A stretch of 64,000 bases of DNA, taken from the NCBI GenBank assembly GCA_017303395.1, contig JAFLBN010000010.1:45726-109725 (forward strand). The letters run 5' to 3'. The position numbers and the translations under genes are program-made. This stretch comes from Chitinophagales bacterium (GTDB lineage Bacteria > Bacteroidota > Bacteroidia > Chitinophagales > Chitinophagaceae). Under the pieces are notes generated by a model. That model was not told where the DNA came from, did no database searches, and saw only the letters and a program-made list of their open reading frames with translations. This document shows positions 52,025 through 60,860 of this stretch, piece after piece (position 1 is the first letter of the stretch; the number at the start of each line of letters is the position of its first letter).

Positions 52025-53763
52025 GTCTTAGTTTCCTAAAAATATTTGGTGCTGCATCGTTACTCCTCTTTAGTGGCGATGCAGTTTTGTATGCTCAGGA
52101 TAAAGAGAATAGCAATTTTAAATCGGAAGAGGTAAAAGGGCTGGAGGCTGATGTTGCATACTACGATGCACTGCGCGCACGTATAAAAGGTGATGATAAG
52201 GAAGAAGAGCGATTGCTGCTGCAGGTTATTGCCTCAAAACCACAGGCATCTGGGGCGTACTACGACCTTGCAAGGCTCTACTTTAAAGAAAACAGAAGTG
52301 ATAAGGCAACGGAGTACATAAAAAAAGCAATAGCACTGGATGGGAGCAATGTGTGGTATAAAACACAGTATGCTGAAATACTGGTGCAGAATAAGCAGTA
52401 TGAAGAAGCAGCTAAACTCTTTGATGAAATAGCAAAAACAGAAAAGTACAATGATGACTATCTGCTGAAAGCGTTCAATCTTTATCAGCATGTAGGTAAG
52501 TATGATGAAGCACTTGCTACCATCAACAAGTATCTGGAAAAAGAACCCGATAATGAAGAAGCGATAGACCTGAAAAAGAAACTATTGCTGAAGCGAAATG
52601 ATGTGGATGGTGTAGTGAAAGTGCTGGAAGGGCAGATAGCACGCAATCCGCAGGAAGGAAAATACTATGCAGAGCTGGCGGAAGTTTATGACAACAATAA
52701 GCTGACCGGCAAAGCAGCAGAGATGTACAGAAAGATAGAAGAGCAATTTAGCGAAGACCCTACTGTGCAACTGACACTTTCTGAATACTATAAAAAGAAT
52801 AACAACCAGAAGAAATACGAAGAATATGTAAAAAAACTGGTAACGAATAAGAGCCTTGATGCCGATGTACAGTTGAGTATTCTCGGGCCAATGATAATTG
52901 AAGGTGGAAATGACAGCACTATGCGCAGGCAGGGTTTGGAAATCATTACCATACTAGCAGAGCAACATCCTGAAAATGCAAGGGTGTCTGCATTCTATGG
53001 TGATGTGTTGGCTTTCAATAATAAAATAGATAAAGCAGCTGAAGCATATAAAAAATCAGTACAGATAGACCCATCTTCCTACAAAGTATGGGAGAGTTTG
53101 TTATTTGCGTACACAGACAGAGCAGGGGCTGACTCATTGATAAAATATAGTGAAAGAGCGTTGAAGTTGTTCCCCAATCAGGCTATGTTTCATTACCTGA
53201 ATGGTGTGGGCTACATGAATAAGAAGGATTATGCCAAATCTATCAAAGCTATAACAAGAGCAATAGATATGCAGCCAGAAGATAATAAAGCACAACTGGT
53301 GCAGATGTATACAGGGCTGGGTGATGCATATAACTATGCTAAGAAATATTCGGCATCTGACAGTAGCTATGACTATGCACTGAAACTGGACCCGATGAAT
53401 GCAACGGTACTGAATAACTATGCATACTATCTATCTGTACGTGGTGTGAGGCTGGAGGATGCAGAGCGAATGTCTAAGAAGTCGCTGGAAGTAAGGAAGG
53501 ATGAGCCTACATTCATGGATACTTATGGATGGATATTGTATAAACAGGGAAAGTATAAAGACGCCCAGGAGTATATACAGAAAGCAATAGATGCAAACGG
53601 CGAAAATGCCGATGGTACATTGTGGGAACATCTTGGCGATGTTTACTACAAACAAGGAAATGTAGATAAAGCCGTAGAGTGCTGGACCAAAGCAAAAGAA
53701 AAAGGAACCGAGAATACGGACATAGATAAAAAAATCAAGGACAGAAAGCTGTATGAAATTTAA
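52021..53763 (+). CDS. Exported TPR-repeat protein
   Basis: The 580-residue protein has a signal peptide (FLKIFGAASLLLFSGDAVLYAQ) and at least eight tetratricopeptide repeats, for example ASGAYYDLARLYFKENRSDK, AMFHYLNGVGYMNKKDYAKS and LWEHLGDVYYKQGNVDKAVE. TPR arrays act as scaffolds; this one lies before the DUF4292 gene, so an envelope-assembly role is plausible. It overlaps the preceding gene by 4 bp and the next by 11 bp. Confidence 0.85.
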   Translation: MSLSFLKIFGAASLLLFSGDAVLYAQDKENSNFKSEEVKGLEADVAYYDALRARIKGDDKEEERLLLQVIASKPQASGAYYDLARLYFKENRSDKATEYIKKAIALDGSNVWYKTQYAEILVQNKQYEEAAKLFDEIAKTEKYNDDYLLKAFNLYQHVGKYDEALATINKYLEKEPDNEEAIDLKKKLLLKRNDVDGVVKVLEGQIARNPQEGKYYAELAEVYDNNKLTGKAAEMYRKIEEQFSEDPTVQLTLSEYYKKNNNQKKYEEYVKKLVTNKSLDADVQLSILGPMIIEGGNDSTMRRQGLEIITILAEQHPENARVSAFYGDVLAFNNKIDKAAEAYKKSVQIDPSSYKVWESLLFAYTDRAGADSLIKYSERALKLFPNQAMFHYLNGVGYMNKKDYAKSIKAITRAIDMQPEDNKAQLVQMYTGLGDAYNYAKKYSASDSSYDYALKLDPMNATVLNNYAYYLSVRGVRLEDAERMSKKSLEVRKDEPTFMDTYGWILYKQGKYKDAQEYIQKAIDANGENADGTLWEHLGDVYYKQGNVDKAVECWTKAKEKGTENTDIDKKIKDRKLYEI

Positions 53764-54634
53764 TATAGCGTGGGTTTCGGTAGTGTTGATTGCCATTACA
53801 TCCATTTTAACATCTTGTCAGACAAATAAGCAACCCGTTCGCAAAAACGTGTGGTTCGAAAAGAAGTATGCCATCAAAGAACGTTTCGGCGCTAATACTG
53901 TAGATACACCAGGTGGTGTATCGGGAACTGTTGTGACTACACCTAAAGAGCCTAATGCACAGAAGCGGTTATTGATAAATATGCTTGCACCATTATTGCA
54001 AAATGAAATAGCATATACAACATTCAGCGGCAAAGCCAAGATGGAATATGCATCTAAAGATGGTAAAAAAGAATTCACCGCATTCATTCGCATACGTAAA
54101 GACAGTACAATATGGGTGAATGTAACTGCTGCGGCAGGCATGATAAGTGTGGCGCGCATATATATAACACCCGACAGTCTTTTCTTGTTATATCACCTTC
54201 AAAAGGAAGCATATAAAATGGCCGTTGCAGATGCAGGAAAGCTGTTGCCGATACCTGTTAGTTTCTCACTGGTGCAAAACCTGTTTATGGGTAATCTGCT
54301 ACAGAAAGGTGGCACACCGAAGGATGCTACCGATTTTGGTGGTACATGGACGGTAGATGTAGAAGACGGTGATATGCAGCAACAAATAGGGTTTAACAAA
54401 ACAGATAGTACTATCCGTACAGTACAAATGCGCTCTAAAGACAATGCCGTACAGGGAATGATGCAATACGGAACATATGAGAATACCAATGGCAGGAAAT
54501 TTTCAACTGAAAGAGTACTGAATATTACCAATGCGGGTGAACAGCACTATCTGGAAATGAGCTTCAACAAAGCTGAGTTCGACATGCCGATAGAAGTGCC
54601 GTTCAGTATTCCCAAGAACTATCAGTTAAAATAA
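53753..54634 (+). CDS. DUF4292 lipoprotein
   Basis: The 293-residue protein has a lipoprotein signal (VVLIAITSILTSC, Cys22) and a DUF4292 core: YTTFSGKAKMEYASKDGKKE, FTAFIRIRKDSTIWVNVT and AARIYITPDS-like strands. The fold is LolB/LolA-like, so a role in outer-membrane or lipoprotein handling is plausible but not shown. Homologous operons often continue with an EnvC-type murein hydrolase activator, which is missing here: a terminator follows directly. Confidence 0.85.
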   Translation: MKFNIAWVSVVLIAITSILTSCQTNKQPVRKNVWFEKKYAIKERFGANTVDTPGGVSGTVVTTPKEPNAQKRLLINMLAPLLQNEIAYTTFSGKAKMEYASKDGKKEFTAFIRIRKDSTIWVNVTAAAGMISVARIYITPDSLFLLYHLQKEAYKMAVADAGKLLPIPVSFSLVQNLFMGNLLQKGGTPKDATDFGGTWTVDVEDGDMQQQIGFNKTDSTIRTVQMRSKDNAVQGMMQYGTYENTNGRKFSTERVLNITNAGEQHYLEMSFNKAEFDMPIEVPFSIPKNYQLK

Positions 54635-54654
54635 ATAATTGCGTTAAAATTGCC

Positions 54655-54682
54655 GCCCTGCTTCAATAGCAGGGCTTTTTTT
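54655..54682 (+). terminator. Terminator of the dut operon
   Basis: Stem GCCCTGC/GCAGGGC, loop TTCAATA, followed by T7. Confidence 0.85.
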
Positions 54683-54696
54683 AGTTTATTTACGAT

Positions 54697-54704
54697 TAAA
54701 TTTG
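54697..54704 (+). promoter_or_regulatory. -7 promoter box TAAATTTG for rfbF
   Basis: Exact consensus 29 bp before the rfbF ATG, just after the terminator of the previous operon. Confidence 0.5.
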
Positions 54705-54733
54705 TTGCTGTTTAAAACGAAACTCTACTTCTG

Positions 54734-55507
54734 ATGAAGGTTGTAATATTTGCAGGCGGTCGCGGTACACGTATATCTGAGGAATCGTCTCTGAGACCCA
54801 AGCCAATGATTGAAATTGGTGGTAAGCCCATTCTTTGGCATATCATGAAAACATATGCCGCTTACGGGCATACAGAGTTTATCATTTGCCTGGGTTATAA
54901 AGGATGGATGATTAAGGAGTATTTTGCTAACTACTTCCTGCACAACGCAGATATTACAGTCGATCTTTCTAAGAATTCGCTGGAAGTTCACAACAACAAT
55001 TCAGAACCATTCAAAATAACACTGATAGATACAGGACTGGATACAATGACAGCCGGTAGGCTGAAGCGTGTACTGCCTTATGTAGGCAATGAGACCTTTA
55101 TGCTTACTTATGGTGACGGTGTGAGTGATGTAGATATTGATGAGCTGGTAAAGTTTCACAAAGAAAGCGGCAAGATATGTACCATGACAGCCATACAGGC
55201 TACCAGTCGCTTTGGTGTTATCAAAATGGAAGATAGCGGTGTGATAGACAGCTTTGAAGAAAAGCCTGCAGATAGTGGTACATGGATAAACGGCGGCTTC
55301 TTTGTAATAGAACCATCTATTGCAAAATACTTGCCCGATGATGCGGATGATATTATGTGGGAGCGCTACCCGATGGATAAACTGGCAGCTGACAAACAGA
55401 TAACTGCATACAGGCATCATGCATTCTGGAAGTGTATGGATACACTGCGCGATAAAGAAGAATTGGAACACCTTTGGCAAACAGAACCTTTATGGAAAAA
55501 GTGGTAA
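54734..55507 (+). CDS. rfbF: Glucose-1-phosphate cytidylyltransferase
   Basis: The 257-residue enzyme begins MKVVIFAGGRGTRISEESSL, continues RPKPMIEIGGKPILWHIMKT and has FMLTYGDGVSDVDIDELVKF, the RfbF pattern, which differs from RmlA (dTDP). It makes CDP-glucose from CTP and glucose-1-phosphate. The next gene is CDP-glucose 4,6-dehydratase, which supports the assignment. WKCMDTLRDKEELEHLW near the C-terminus is typical of RfbF. Confidence 0.94.
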   Translation: MKVVIFAGGRGTRISEESSLRPKPMIEIGGKPILWHIMKTYAAYGHTEFIICLGYKGWMIKEYFANYFLHNADITVDLSKNSLEVHNNNSEPFKITLIDTGLDTMTAGRLKRVLPYVGNETFMLTYGDGVSDVDIDELVKFHKESGKICTMTAIQATSRFGVIKMEDSGVIDSFEEKPADSGTWINGGFFVIEPSIAKYLPDDADDIMWERYPMDKLAADKQITAYRHHAFWKCMDTLRDKEELEHLWQTEPLWKKW

Positions 55508-56583
55508 GTGCTGCATACCTGCGTTCGGTATTTAACGGGAAGCGTGTATTTGTAACAGGGCATACAGGATTCAAAGGTTCGTGGCTGGTGCAGATATTGC
55601 AATGGCTTGGTGCAGATGTTAAAGGATATTCTTTAGCGCCAGAAAAAACAAACGATTTATACAATCTGATAGATGGCGATGAGCTATGCTACAGTTCTGT
55701 AATAGGTGATATATGCGACTTGCATAAATTGCAGGGTGAGATAGTGCGTTTCGAACCACATTTTGTATTTCATCTGGCTGCACAATCATTAGTACGCCGC
55801 AGCTACGATAAGCCGGTAGATACGTTCATTGTAAATGCACAAGGTACTTGCCATGTATTGGAAGCAATACGTTGCATGTCGCAACCATGTGTGGCATTGA
55901 TGATTACTACAGATAAAGTGTATGAAAATCCTGAGCGTGGCACACCGTTCAAAGAAGATGATAAGCTGGGTGGCTACGATCCCTACTCAGCAAGTAAGGC
56001 AGCGGCAGAGATAGTTGTAGAATCCTACACACGTTCATTCTTCAATCCTGATGATTACAGCAAACATCAAAAAGCAGTTGCTTCTGTGCGTGCAGGTAAT
56101 GTAATAGGTGGTGGCGATTTTTCTGACGACAGAATTATACCGGATATAGTACGCGCACTGGAGTTTAGCGAAACAGTAGGATTGCGCAATCCACACTCTG
56201 TGCGCCCTTGGCAGCATGTACTGGAGCCACTTGGTGCCTACCTGATGCTGGCAGCGAAGATGACAGAAGAGCCTGTTCGCCTGAGTACACCATTCAACTT
56301 TGGACCTGACGTAAATGATACGCTTACTGTAGAGGACCTGACTAAAATATTTGTTGCCCGCTATGGCACAGGGGGCTACAAAATAATAGTGCCTGATAAG
56401 CCACTGCATGAGGCTAAGCTATTATTGCTGGATAGTAATAAAGCATACAACCTGATTGGCTGGAAGCCGCAATTGAATGCCACTCAGGCTATCGAAATGA
56501 CGGCAGACTGGTATGCAGACAAAGAAAATGCCGCACACGAAAAATGCATGCGGCAGATTGAAAATTACTTCGGTAATTTCTAA
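55492..56583 (+). CDS. rfbG: CDP-glucose 4,6-dehydratase
   Basis: The 363-residue SDR enzyme has the NAD-binding loop KRVFVTGHTGFKGSWLVQIL and the active site TTDKVYEN then DPYSASKAAAE (Tyr/Lys pair). NVIGGGDFSDDRIIPDIVRA and the CDP-glucose-branch segment NPHSVRPWQHVLEPLGAYL follow. It converts CDP-glucose to CDP-4-keto-6-deoxyglucose. The ATG at 55492 is preferred to one at 55474, giving a 16 bp overlap with rfbF and a usual-length start. Its stop overlaps that of the convergent aminotransferase. Confidence 0.93.
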   Translation: MEKVVSAAYLRSVFNGKRVFVTGHTGFKGSWLVQILQWLGADVKGYSLAPEKTNDLYNLIDGDELCYSSVIGDICDLHKLQGEIVRFEPHFVFHLAAQSLVRRSYDKPVDTFIVNAQGTCHVLEAIRCMSQPCVALMITTDKVYENPERGTPFKEDDKLGGYDPYSASKAAAEIVVESYTRSFFNPDDYSKHQKAVASVRAGNVIGGGDFSDDRIIPDIVRALEFSETVGLRNPHSVRPWQHVLEPLGAYLMLAAKMTEEPVRLSTPFNFGPDVNDTLTVEDLTKIFVARYGTGGYKIIVPDKPLHEAKLLLLDSNKAYNLIGWKPQLNATQAIEMTADWYADKENAAHEKCMRQIENYFGNF

Positions 56584-58043
56584 GCCATAACGAAAGATCT
56601 GTCGAACAAGTGCTTACATTCTGCTGATTGCAGCCTGCTTTCGTCCAACTCAAAATCATTACCGCTGACCAGATATAAATCTTTGATAAGTGTTTTATTG
56701 TCGAGAATGAACTGTATAGCATCCGCTATATAGTTCATTTCTTCTTCCAGCATAGTAGGGTGTAGCGATATGCGCACCCAGCCCGGTTTTACCAGTGCAT
56801 TTCCCTTTTCAATCTCTTGCCTTATCTGTATAGATTTGCGATAGTCCAAATCGTTCAGATAGTGGCCATAGGTACCTGCACAAGAGCATCCGCCACGAGA
56901 CTGAATACCGAATATATCGTTGAGAGAACGCACTACCTGATTGAAATATAAATCGCTGAATTGTATAGAAAGTATTGCCTGACGGTGTTTTTTATTGCTT
57001 TCAAGAATGGTAACGCCATCCATTGTACTTACCCTGTCCCAAAGAATGTTCATCAACTTTTCCTCGCGTTCTGCAATATTTGCAGTGCCCATGTATTCTT
57101 TCAGCTCTATGGCTTTAGCAACACGTATTGTTTGCAGGAAGGGAGGTGTGCCACCATCTTCGCGCATTTCTATATCTGTCAGGTACAGGTGTTTTTCAAA
57201 AGGGCTTGTCCAGCGTACGGTACCACCACCGGGATGGTCAGGTACCGCATTGTTGTAAAGTTCTTTCCTGAATACTACAACGCCAGATGTGCCTGGTCCA
57301 CCCAGGAATTTGTGTGGAGACAGAAATACTGCATCCAGACGCTCTGCTTCATTTTCAGGATTCATATTGATATCAACATAAGGACCCGAACAGGCAAAGT
57401 CTACAAAACAATAGCCACCATGCTTGTGCGCAATAGCAGCTATTTTATGGTAAGGTGTGTATATGCCTGTAACGTTTGAACAGGCAGTAACAGAAGCTAT
57501 TTTGGTTTCGCGGGTTTTGTAATCTTCCATCAGGGAGTCGAAAGCCTCCAAATCAACATCGCCTTCTTTTGATGGTGGTATGATGACAACATCGCAGATA
57601 GTCTCCAACCATGTTGTATGGTTAGAGTGATGCTCCATATGTGTAATGAACACTACAGGACGCTCATTTTTGCCAATGGCTATACGGTCTTCAAACTTTT
57701 CGTGCAGTTTATAGCCGAGTATGCGCTGAAATTTATTGATAACGCCCGTCATGCCCGAATTGGAAGCTATGATAACTTCATTATTCGTTGCACCAACGTG
57801 AGACTTAATATCGTGCAGGCTATTGTGGTACAGGTTAGTCATGTATGAACCTGTGAAAGTAGTTTCGGTATGTGTATTGGCAACATACGGATATACCTCT
57901 TCCATCATATAGTCCTCAATAGGGCGGTACATACGCCCGCTGGCAGTCCAGTCGGCATATAATATCTTCTTTTTGCCGAATGGCGACGTGAAGCTATGGT
58001 TGATGCCGATAATGTTTTTACGTATATCCAGAAAGTGTTGCAT
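56580..58043 (-). CDS. Class V aminotransferase / cysteine-desulfurase-like PLP enzyme
   Basis: The 487-residue PLP enzyme reads FGKKKILYADWTASGRMYRP near the start and has HMEHHSNHTTWLETICDVVI. The Lys-containing AVFLSPHKFLGGPGTSG is the PLP attachment region. IFGIQSRGGCSCAGTYGHYL near 410 resembles the SufS-like active-site loop with cysteines. It is longer than SufS. Its substrate is unknown; it is not the DegT-type enzyme that normally follows rfbG. The ATG at 58043 was chosen because a -7 box at 58067-58074 lies within the longer reading. Confidence 0.8.
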   Translation of the reverse strand: MQHFLDIRKNIIGINHSFTSPFGKKKILYADWTASGRMYRPIEDYMMEEVYPYVANTHTETTFTGSYMTNLYHNSLHDIKSHVGATNNEVIIASNSGMTGVINKFQRILGYKLHEKFEDRIAIGKNERPVVFITHMEHHSNHTTWLETICDVVIIPPSKEGDVDLEAFDSLMEDYKTRETKIASVTACSNVTGIYTPYHKIAAIAHKHGGYCFVDFACSGPYVDINMNPENEAERLDAVFLSPHKFLGGPGTSGVVVFRKELYNNAVPDHPGGGTVRWTSPFEKHLYLTDIEMREDGGTPPFLQTIRVAKAIELKEYMGTANIAEREEKLMNILWDRVSTMDGVTILESNKKHRQAILSIQFSDLYFNQVVRSLNDIFGIQSRGGCSCAGTYGHYLNDLDYRKSIQIRQEIEKGNALVKPGWVRISLHPTMLEEEMNYIADAIQFILDNKTLIKDLYLVSGNDFELDESRLQSAECKHLFDRSFVMA

Positions 58044-58066
58044 GCGGGCTTGAATTGAATCAACTG

Positions 58067-58074
58067 CAAAAATA
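58067..58074 (-). promoter_or_regulatory. -7 promoter box TATTTTTG for the class V aminotransferase
   Basis: Exact consensus on the minus strand, 23 bp before the ATG at 58043, in the 81 bp spacer shared with the divergent epimerase gene. Confidence 0.55.
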
Positions 58075-58124
58075 TTGATTTCTTTAATTTTTTTTAGCGT
58101 CAAACACTGTAATTTACGCCCAGT

Positions 58125-58673
58125 ATGTATCATTTTGAAGCATTACCGCTGGAAGGCGCATATCTTATCACATTGCCCCGTTATACAGACGATAGGGGTG
58201 TATTTGTAAAACCATTCAATGATGACACTTTCAGGCAGGTAGGTATAGCGTTTGAGCTGAAGGAAAGCTATTTCTCTACATCCAAAAAAGATGTGATACG
58301 TGGGATGCATTTTCAGCTGCCGCCACATCAGCACAGCAAAGTAGTGTATTGTCCGCAAGGCGCTATACTGGATGTGATTGTAGATCTGCGTAAGGAATCG
58401 CCTACATACGGGCAGTACTATGCGCATGAACTATCGGAAGAAAATCATCTGGCATATTTCATTCCTGAAGGCTTTGCGCACGGGTTTAAAGCGTTGACAG
58501 AAGGTGCTATGACTTACTACCTCGTGTCATCGAGCTATCATAAAGACAGCGATACGGGTATATTATACAACAGTATTGGTTACGATTGGGGTGTGGCAAA
58601 CCCGATAATTTCTGAAAGGGATTTGTCTTTCGCAAGTTTAAGCGAATTTGATAGCCCGTTTGTAATGCCGTAA
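58125..58673 (+). CDS. RmlC-like NDP-4-keto-6-deoxyhexose epimerase
   Basis: The 182-residue cupin shows RmlC-family motifs: YTDDRGVFVKPFNDDTF, KDVIRGMHFQLPPHQHSKVV with the catalytic His62, AILDVIVDLRKESPTYGQYY and FIPEGFAHGFKAL. RmlC acts on dTDP sugars, but here rfbF and rfbG lie just upstream, so the true substrate may be CDP-4-keto-6-deoxyglucose. No rmlA, B or D is in the window. The stop codon overlaps the -7 box of the next gene. Confidence 0.83.
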   Translation: MYHFEALPLEGAYLITLPRYTDDRGVFVKPFNDDTFRQVGIAFELKESYFSTSKKDVIRGMHFQLPPHQHSKVVYCPQGAILDVIVDLRKESPTYGQYYAHELSEENHLAYFIPEGFAHGFKALTEGAMTYYLVSSSYHKDSDTGILYNSIGYDWGVANPIISERDLSFASLSEFDSPFVMP

Positions 58674-58678
58674 CTTTG
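58671..58678 (+). promoter_or_regulatory. -7 promoter box TAACTTTG for the ALDH gene, overlapping a stop codon
   Basis: The TAA of the epimerase stop codon is also the first three bases of an exact TAnnTTTG match, 23 bp before the ATG at 58702. Confidence 0.55.
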
Positions 58679-58701
58679 CGCAAGTTTTTTCAAACAACAA
58701 T

Positions 58702-60234
58702 ATGAAACTGAATAAGGTATTAGATACGCTTGGTATCAAAAAAATAAATGAAGGCGCCGGTACAGGTACAAAATGGATAAAGGCTGGTGGTGATAAAATA
58801 GTATCGTACAGCCCTGTAGATGCAAAGGAAATAGGTGCTGTAAACGGCGTTACCCGCAAAACATATGATGCTGTAGTAAAGCAAGCTGAAACTGCCTTTG
58901 CAGAATGGCGTATGTGGCCTGCACCAAAACGTGGCGAAGTAGTAAGACAGATAGGTGAGGCACTGCGCAAGCACAAAGAACCATTGGGCAGGCTGGTATC
59001 TTACGAAATGGGTAAGAGCCTGCAGGAAGGCCTTGGCGAGGTACAGGAAATGATAGATATCGCGGATTTTGCCGTGGGCTTATCTCGTCAGCTATATGGC
59101 CTGACAATGCACAGCGAGCGCCCTATGCACCGCATGTACGAGCAATGGCATCCGCTGGGTGTAGTTGGTATCATCAGTGCATTCAACTTTCCTGTTGCGG
59201 TATGGAGCTGGAACAGCTTTATAGCATGGATATGTGGTAACACCTGCGTATGGAAACCATCAGAAAAAACACCACTGACAGCTATTGCTTGTCAGAACAT
59301 AATAGCAGATGTATTTAAGGCAAACAAAGTACCTGAAGGTGTAAGTGGACTGATAGTTGGCGGACGCGAAACAGGTGAATGGATGAGTGCTGATGCACGT
59401 ATACCGTTGGTATCAGCAACAGGCAGCACACGTATGGGTAAAGCCGTAGGTGCTGCAGTAGGCGCAAGGTTGGGCCGTGCATTGCTGGAACTGGGTGGTA
59501 ACAATGCAATCATTGTTTCTGAACATGCAGATATGAATATTGCTATGCGTGCAGTAGTATTTGGTGCGGTAGGTACAGCAGGACAGCGTTGTACAACAAC
59601 GCGTCGTGTTATCATCCACGAAAGTGTGTATGAAACATTTAAGAAAAAACTGGTAGCAGCATACAAGCAACTGAACATAGGCGACCCGCTGAATGAGAAC
59701 AATCACGTAGGTCCGCTGATAGATAAAGATGCTGTACAAAACTATCTGAATGCTATTGAAGCGCTGAAAAAAGAAGGTGCAAAAGTAGTAGCGGCAGGTG
59801 GTGTGCTAAGCGGCAAAGGCTACGAAAGCGGCTGCTATGTGAAGCCATGCATCTATGAAGTAAGCAATGATATGCAGATAGTGCAGCACGAAACATTTGC
59901 TCCGCTATTGTACATCATGAAATACAAAAAACTGGAAGAAGCCATTGCGTTGCAGAACAATGTACCGCAAGGTTTGTCTTCATCTATCATGACGCTGAAC
60001 ATGCGCGAGGCAGAGACATTCCTGTCGCATAAAGGCAGCGATTGTGGTATTGCTAATGTAAACATCGGTACCAGTGGTGCTGAGATAGGTGGTGCATTTG
60101 GCGGTGAGAAAGAAACGGGAGGTGGCCGTGAAAGTGGTTCTGACAGCTGGAAAGCATACATGCGCAGACAAACGAATACCATCAACTGGAGTGAAAACCT
60201 GCCACTGGCACAAGGTATCAAATTCAATATCTGA
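58702..60234 (+). CDS. ALDH7-family aldehyde dehydrogenase (alpha-aminoadipic semialdehyde type)
   Basis: The 510-residue enzyme has the aldehyde dehydrogenase catalytic pair Glu263 (LLELGGNN) and Cys297 (GTAGQRCTTTRR). The antiquitin-specific C-terminal block NIGTSGAEIGGAFGGEKETG then GGRESGSDSWKAYMRR marks it as ALDH7, the family that oxidises alpha-aminoadipic semialdehyde in lysine breakdown. No other lysine catabolic gene is adjacent. It has its own promoter and a strong terminator. Confidence 0.9.
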   Translation: MKLNKVLDTLGIKKINEGAGTGTKWIKAGGDKIVSYSPVDAKEIGAVNGVTRKTYDAVVKQAETAFAEWRMWPAPKRGEVVRQIGEALRKHKEPLGRLVSYEMGKSLQEGLGEVQEMIDIADFAVGLSRQLYGLTMHSERPMHRMYEQWHPLGVVGIISAFNFPVAVWSWNSFIAWICGNTCVWKPSEKTPLTAIACQNIIADVFKANKVPEGVSGLIVGGRETGEWMSADARIPLVSATGSTRMGKAVGAAVGARLGRALLELGGNNAIIVSEHADMNIAMRAVVFGAVGTAGQRCTTTRRVIIHESVYETFKKKLVAAYKQLNIGDPLNENNHVGPLIDKDAVQNYLNAIEALKKEGAKVVAAGGVLSGKGYESGCYVKPCIYEVSNDMQIVQHETFAPLLYIMKYKKLEEAIALQNNVPQGLSSSIMTLNMREAETFLSHKGSDCGIANVNIGTSGAEIGGAFGGEKETGGGRESGSDSWKAYMRRQTNTINWSENLPLAQGIKFNI

Positions 60235-60255
60235 TAACAGATATGCAGATAAAGA

Positions 60256-60286
60256 AAAAGCGAAGCATCATGCTTCGCTTTTTTAT
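60256..60286. terminator. Bidirectional intrinsic terminator
   Basis: Stem AAAAGCGAAGCA/TGCTTCGCTTTT with loop TCA, between the convergent ALDH and META-domain genes. Confidence 0.85.
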
Positions 60287-60305
60287 TGGAATATTGTTGA
60301 GAAGG

Positions 60306-60752
60306 TTATTTGTAGTAACGTGCTTCGAAAGTTGCTAACAGCATGTTTTCATCATAGAGCAGCAGGAATTTATCGTTAATGACATAGCGGTTGGCCCTTA
60401 CCAGCGCTTTCAATACGTATTGTTCTATCTCCATTCGGTCTTCGCAAGCCATCAGGGTAGAGAACGGTTCGAATTTAATTGCGCCATGGCGTCCTTCTGC
60501 ATGTGTGCCGCCAATATTATTGCAACCTGCAAAACCTTCCAGCTCGCTTCTTTTACGATTCAGACGAATGAATACATCACGCGCATCGGCAGGTGTCTGT
60601 ATCTGCTTGCCATTCATTTCGTACAGGCGCCAGTAGGTATTGGTAATTTCCGCATCACCTTTGGGTACTTTAGGCGTATGAACTTTCTTTTTGCCACCGC
60701 GGCATGCTACCAGCGATAATGAAAGCATCAATAAAACAAAAAAACGCATCAT
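60306..60752 (-). CDS. META-domain lipoprotein (HslJ-like)
   Basis: The 148-residue protein has a lipoprotein signal (FFVLLMLSLSLVAC) and a META domain: ITNTYWRLYEMNGKQI, FAGCNNIGGTHAEG, LMACEDRMEIEQYVLKAL and LLLYDENMLLATFEARY. META/HslJ proteins are outer-membrane or periplasmic and linked to stress or novobiocin tolerance in E. coli. The ATG at 60752 (with a second three bases later) gives the signal peptide; the reading from 60806 adds a segment unlike a signal. Confidence 0.85.
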   Translation of the reverse strand: MMRFFVLLMLSLSLVACRGGKKKVHTPKVPKGDAEITNTYWRLYEMNGKQIQTPADARDVFIRLNRKRSELEGFAGCNNIGGTHAEGRHGAIKFEPFSTLMACEDRMEIEQYVLKALVRANRYVINDKFLLLYDENMLLATFEARYYK

Positions 60753-60860
60753 AGGAATCTGCTTTTCGGGTTGATTGCAATGCCAAGATAGCAAAAAACA
60801 ATTCAACTATTCAGGGCTGTCAATTAAATACTTATGTATAAATTGCATATAGGAGCCTAA

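Noticed and set aside
58044-58133. Upstream start codon of the class V aminotransferase
   Set aside because: The extension contains a -7 box and overlaps the start of the divergent epimerase gene.
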